Program-made: the position numbers and the translations under genes | NCBI GenBank assembly: GCA_902618205.1 | Contig: CACMZL010000001.1 | Span: forward strand, 62,001 to 126,000 | Source: an uncultured Pelagibacteraceae bacterium | GTDB taxonomy: Bacteria; Pseudomonadota; Alphaproteobacteria; Pelagibacterales; Pelagibacteraceae | Direction: 5' to 3' | Length of the DNA stretch: 64,000 nucleotides | The notes under the pieces: model-generated | What the model saw: the letters and a program-made list of their open reading frames with translations, nothing else | Database searches by the model: none | Told to the model about the DNA's origin: nothing | Shown: positions 60,124-64,000 of the stretch, one piece after another | How positions within the stretch are numbered: the first letter of the stretch is position 1 | Layout of the letters: the number at the start of each line of letters is the position of its first letter

Positions 60124-61377
60124 ATGAAAAACAAATATTCAGTATTCTCTCTTATAAAAAATGCTTTATCACAGCATGAGAATTGGCAACAAGCTTGGGG
60201 AAATCCAGAGCCAAAAAAAGAATACGATGCTATTATTGTGGGTGGTGGCGGACACGGTTTAGCTACTGCTTATTATTTGGCAAAGAAACATAATTTAAAA
60301 AATATTGCAGTTTTAGAAAAAGGTTGGATTGGTGGTGGAAATACAGGGCGTAACACTACAATCATTAGATCAAATTATTTATGGGATGCTAGTGCTGGTT
60401 TATACGATCATGCGCTTAAACTATGGGAAAATTTATCTCAAGAGCTAAACTACAATGTGATGTTCAGTCAAAGAGGTGTAATGAATTTAGCTCACAATCT
60501 TCAAGATGTAAGAGATTTAAAAAGAAGAACACATGCTAATAGACTAAACGGAATTGACGCTGTTTGGTTAAATACTGAGGAAGTTAAAAAATTTTGCCCA
60601 ATTATAAATACATCACCTGATATCAGATACCCAGTTTTGGGCGGAACATTACAAAGAAGAGCAGGAACAGCAAGACATGATGCTGTTGCCTGGGGTTATG
60701 CAAGAGGCGCAAGCGATATGGGTGTTGATATAATTCAAAACTGTGAAGTTAAAGGAATAAAAAGAAATGGTGATAAAGTTGAAGGATTAGAAACAACTAA
60801 AGGATTTATAAAAACTAATAAAATTGGAGTTGCTGCTGCAGGTCACTCAAGTGTAATTGCAAATATGGCTGGATTAAAACTGCCTCTTGAAAGCAAACCA
60901 TTACAAGCGTTAGTTTCAGAACCAGTAAAACCAATTATTGATACTGTTGTAATGTCAAATGCAGTTCATGCTTATGTAAGTCAATCGGATAAAGGCGAAT
61001 TAGTTATAGGTGCGGGAACAGATTCATATGTTTCATACACTCAAAGAGGTAGTCATAATATTGTTGAAGAAACTCTAAAGGCTATTTTAGAACTCTACCC
61101 TATTTTTAGTAGAATGAAGATGTTAAGACAATGGGGAGGAATTGTTGATATATGTCCAGATGCAAGCCCTATTATAAGTAAAACTAATATAAAAGGTTTA
61201 TATTTTAATTGTGGTTGGGGTACCGGTGGTTTTAAAGCTACTCCAGGATCGGGAGATTTATTTGCTCACACAATCGCAAATGATGAGCCACATAAATTAA
61301 ATGCAGCATTTAATTTAAATAGATTTGTAAGCGGTGATCTTGTTGATGAACATGGTGCTGCAGCAGTTGCACATTAA
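60124..61377 (+). CDS. soxB: Sarcosine oxidase beta subunit
   Basis: [39 protein letters not shown]; followed by soxD and soxA. Confidence 0.93.
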   Translation: MKNKYSVFSLIKNALSQHENWQQAWGNPEPKKEYDAIIVGGGGHGLATAYYLAKKHNLKNIAVLEKGWIGGGNTGRNTTIIRSNYLWDASAGLYDHALKLWENLSQELNYNVMFSQRGVMNLAHNLQDVRDLKRRTHANRLNGIDAVWLNTEEVKKFCPIINTSPDIRYPVLGGTLQRRAGTARHDAVAWGYARGASDMGVDIIQNCEVKGIKRNGDKVEGLETTKGFIKTNKIGVAAAGHSSVIANMAGLKLPLESKPLQALVSEPVKPIIDTVVMSNAVHAYVSQSDKGELVIGAGTDSYVSYTQRGSHNIVEETLKAILELYPIFSRMKMLRQWGGIVDICPDASPIISKTNIKGLYFNCGWGTGGFKATPGSGDLFAHTIANDEPHKLNAAFNLNRFVSGDLVDEHGAAAVAH

Positions 61378-61379
61378 TA

Positions 61380-61661
61380 ATGTTTTTAATTAATTGTCCA
61401 TTTTGTGGAGAGAGAGATCAAAGTGAATTTTCTTCAGGTGGCGAAGCTCATATAGTTAGACCAAAACAACCAACTGAACTTAGCGATGATGAATGGGCAG
61501 AATATCTATTTATGAGGAAAAATATTAAAGGTATTCAATTTGAAAGATGGAATCATGTTCACGGATGTAGGAAATGGTTCAACGTTGTTAGAGATACATC
61601 TAATGATAAAATATTATCTGTTTATAAAATGGGTGAAAAACCTCCTGTAAATTATAAGTAA
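61380..61661 (+). CDS. soxD: Sarcosine oxidase delta subunit
   Basis: INCPFCGERDQSEFSSGGEAHI; NHVHGCRKWFNVVRD. Confidence 0.93.
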   Translation: MFLINCPFCGERDQSEFSSGGEAHIVRPKQPTELSDDEWAEYLFMRKNIKGIQFERWNHVHGCRKWFNVVRDTSNDKILSVYKMGEKPPVNYK

Positions 61662-64000
61662 TGCCCAATTATAGAATACATAAAACTGAATATATTGATG
61701 AAACTAAAAGAGTTTCATTTAAATATGATGGTAAGACTTATTTTGGATATGAAGGTGATACCTTAGCGTCAGCACTTTTAGCAAATGGTATCCATTTAGT
61801 CGGTAGAAGTTTTAAATATCACAGACCAAGAGGCATAGTTTCTTGTGGAGCAGAAGAACCTAATGCAATTTGTCAAATTGGTAGTAAAAAAGACTTAACT
61901 GAACCAAATGTAAGAGCAACTGAGTTAGAATTGTATGAAGGATTAGAAGCAAGTTCTCAAAATTGCTGGCCTAACGTAAAATTTGATATTGGGGGAATTA
62001 ATAACTTTATATCACCGTTAATTCCTGCTGGCTTTTATTATAAAACATTTATGTGGCCAAAGAGTTTTTGGAAAAAAGTATATGAACCATTAATACGATT
62101 ATCTGCAGGTTTAGGAAAATCTCCTACAGAACCAGATCCTGATATATATGATCACAAACATGTTCACTACGATGTATTGGTAATCGGTGGTGGAGTTTCA
62201 GGTATTATTGCTGCAAAAATGGCTGCAAAAAATAATTTAAAAACTTTATTAGTAGATGATAAAAAAATACTAGGTGGTTCTACAATTTATCAAAATAATG
62301 AAAATATTAAGATTGATGATAAATTATCAAGTGAATGGTTAAAAAATGAAATTCAAGAAATTAAAAAACTAAGTAATTTAACAATTAAGACAAGAACAAG
62401 TATTGCAGCTTATCATGGATACAATTTTCTTTTAGCTAAAGAAAATTTAACAGATCATTTACCAGAGGAAAAAAAGAAAAATAAGATTAGACAACGATTA
62501 TGGAAAATAAGAGCAAAGAAAGTTGTAATTGCAACTGGATCAATTGAAAGACCACTTGTATTCAACAATAATGATAGACCAGGAATATTATTATCTAATT
62601 CTATAAACAAATATTTGGATTATTACGGCGTTACCTGTGGAGAAAATATAATATTATTTACAAATAATGATAGTGCATACGAAACTTCAATTTCACTTCA
62701 TAAAAAAGGTATAAAGAATATAATTGTTGATTTAAGGAAATCTGCTAGCTCTGAATTAATCAAACAAGCAGAAAGTCTAGGAATAAAAATCTACTTTAAT
62801 CATGTAGTAACAAATACTTTTGGATACAGAAAAATAAATTCATTAGAAATCATGAAACTATCAGAAGATGGAAATACTACTGTAGGCAATAAAATTAGAT
62901 TAAGTTGTGACTGTTTAGGAATGAGTGGTGGATGGACACCTATGGTGCATATGCACACTCAATCTGGAGGTAAATTAGATTTTAGAGATGAAGACCAAGT
63001 ATTCTTACCAAAAGAAAAAAGTGAGGATCAAATTTCTGTTGGTTCATGCAATGGAGATTTTGATTTAGAAAATATTATAGATAAAACAGTCAATAAAATT
63101 AATAAATTCTTAGATATAGATAATCAAGATTACCAAGAAACAAATATAATTTGCTCTAAAGAAAATGATAAAAGAAATATATGGCTTTTACCAAATAAAA
63201 TACCTTTAGGTAAAACAAAATGCTTTATAGATTTTCAAAACGACTCAACTGCAAAAGATATTAAATTAGCCTTAAAAGAAGGCTTTAGATCAATTGAACA
63301 TGTAAAAAGATATACAACGACTGGTATGGCAACAGATCAGGGAAAGTTATCTAATATGCACGCACTTGGGATTATAGCTGATACAGCTGGTGTAAAAATG
63401 GGTACATTGGGAACAACTACATTTAGGCCTCCATTCACACCATTAACTTTCGGAACACTAGTTGGGAGAAATGTTGGAAAATTTTTTGAAGTAGTAAGAA
63501 AAACATCCATGCATGAATGGCATGTAGAAAATAATGCAGAATTTGAAAATGTTGGTCAGTGGAAAAGACCCTGGTACTATGCAAAAAATGGAGAAAATAT
63601 GCATGATGCTGTTCAAAGAGAAAGTAAAGCGGCACGTGACAGTGCAGGTATCTTAGACGCATCAACTCTAGGAAAAATTGATATCCAAGGAACAGATGCA
63701 TCAGAATTTTTAAATCGAGTTTACACAAATGCTTGGTCAAAACTTGCAATCGGAAAATGTAGATACGGACTTATGTTAAACGAGGATGGTATGGTTTATG
63801 ACGACGGTGTTACTACAAGAATATCTGAAAATCATTATCTTATGACAACTACTACTGGGGGAGCCGCAAATGTATTAAGCAAACTTGAGGATTATTTACA
63901 AACGGAGTGGCCAGAGTTAGATGTTTATTTAACATCAGTGACAGATCATTATTCTACAGCAAGTATTTGTGGTCCAAATTCAAAAAAAATTCTTAACAAA
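61661..64000 (+). CDS. soxA: Sarcosine oxidase alpha subunit (3' truncated by window edge; absent from ORF track)
   Basis: ATG overlaps the soxD stop (TAATG); MPNYRIHKTEYIDETKRVSFKYDGKTYFGYEGDTLASALLANGIHLVGRSFKYHRPRGIVSCGAEEPNA; FAD motif VLVIGGGVSGI. Confidence 0.92.
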   Translation, partial: MPNYRIHKTEYIDETKRVSFKYDGKTYFGYEGDTLASALLANGIHLVGRSFKYHRPRGIVSCGAEEPNAICQIGSKKDLTEPNVRATELELYEGLEASSQNCWPNVKFDIGGINNFISPLIPAGFYYKTFMWPKSFWKKVYEPLIRLSAGLGKSPTEPDPDIYDHKHVHYDVLVIGGGVSGIIAAKMAAKNNLKTLLVDDKKILGGSTIYQNNENIKIDDKLSSEWLKNEIQEIKKLSNLTIKTRTSIAAYHGYNFLLAKENLTDHLPEEKKKNKIRQRLWKIRAKKVVIATGSIERPLVFNNNDRPGILLSNSINKYLDYYGVTCGENIILFTNNDSAYETSISLHKKGIKNIIVDLRKSASSELIKQAESLGIKIYFNHVVTNTFGYRKINSLEIMKLSEDGNTTVGNKIRLSCDCLGMSGGWTPMVHMHTQSGGKLDFRDEDQVFLPKEKSEDQISVGSCNGDFDLENIIDKTVNKINKFLDIDNQDYQETNIICSKENDKRNIWLLPNKIPLGKTKCFIDFQNDSTAKDIKLALKEGFRSIEHVKRYTTTGMATDQGKLSNMHALGIIADTAGVKMGTLGTTTFRPPFTPLTFGTLVGRNVGKFFEVVRKTSMHEWHVENNAEFENVGQWKRPWYYAKNGENMHDAVQRESKAARDSAGILDASTLGKIDIQGTDASEFLNRVYTNAWSKLAIGKCRYGLMLNEDGMVYDDGVTTRISENHYLMTTTTGGAANVLSKLEDYLQTEWPELDVYLTSVTDHYSTASICGPNSKKILNK

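Noticed and set aside
63435-63749. 104-aa minus-strand ORF near the window end
   Set aside because: Opposite the open soxA frame (61661 to window end); His/Leu/Phe-rich shadow ORF.

Overview
This AT-rich, densely packed window looks like a streamlined alphaproteobacterial genome of SAR11/Pelagibacterales type. That is inferred from gene content, base composition, very short intergenic gaps and the soxB/soxD/soxA cluster. Most of it is housekeeping: tgt, recG, tmk-holB-metG-tatD, nhaA, glpX, hom, argC, rplM-rpsI, metY, ctaA, plsX-rpmF, hppA, thiL-nusB-ribH-ribBA-ribE-ribD-nrdR-glyA-rpiB, hemB, recO-rnc-lepB-acpS-pdxJ-pyrE-spoT, folK-smpB-dapA, slt, sox. Five tRNA genes are readable (Lys-UUU, Ser-UGA, Pro-UGG, Glu-UUC, Ser-GCU). 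The accessory signal lies at two tRNA genes. Behind tRNA-Lys (1653) and behind tRNA-Glu (21370) sits a miniature island carrying one secreted-protein gene and no integrase. Each is closed by a duplicated tRNA 3' end. Just inside both ends of each lie short direct repeats in tandem pairs with an 11-12 bp period, resembling integrase arm-type sites. Downstream of the tRNA-Glu island is a Cre-like tyrosine recombinase with a 33-bp 13-7-13 palindrome (loxP-like geometry) 4 bp upstream of its start codon. About 600 bp further on is a GC-elevated, hairpin-rich intergenic stretch ending in a strong terminator, a candidate ncRNA of unknown family. Family calls come from reading the translated sequence only; no database search was run.
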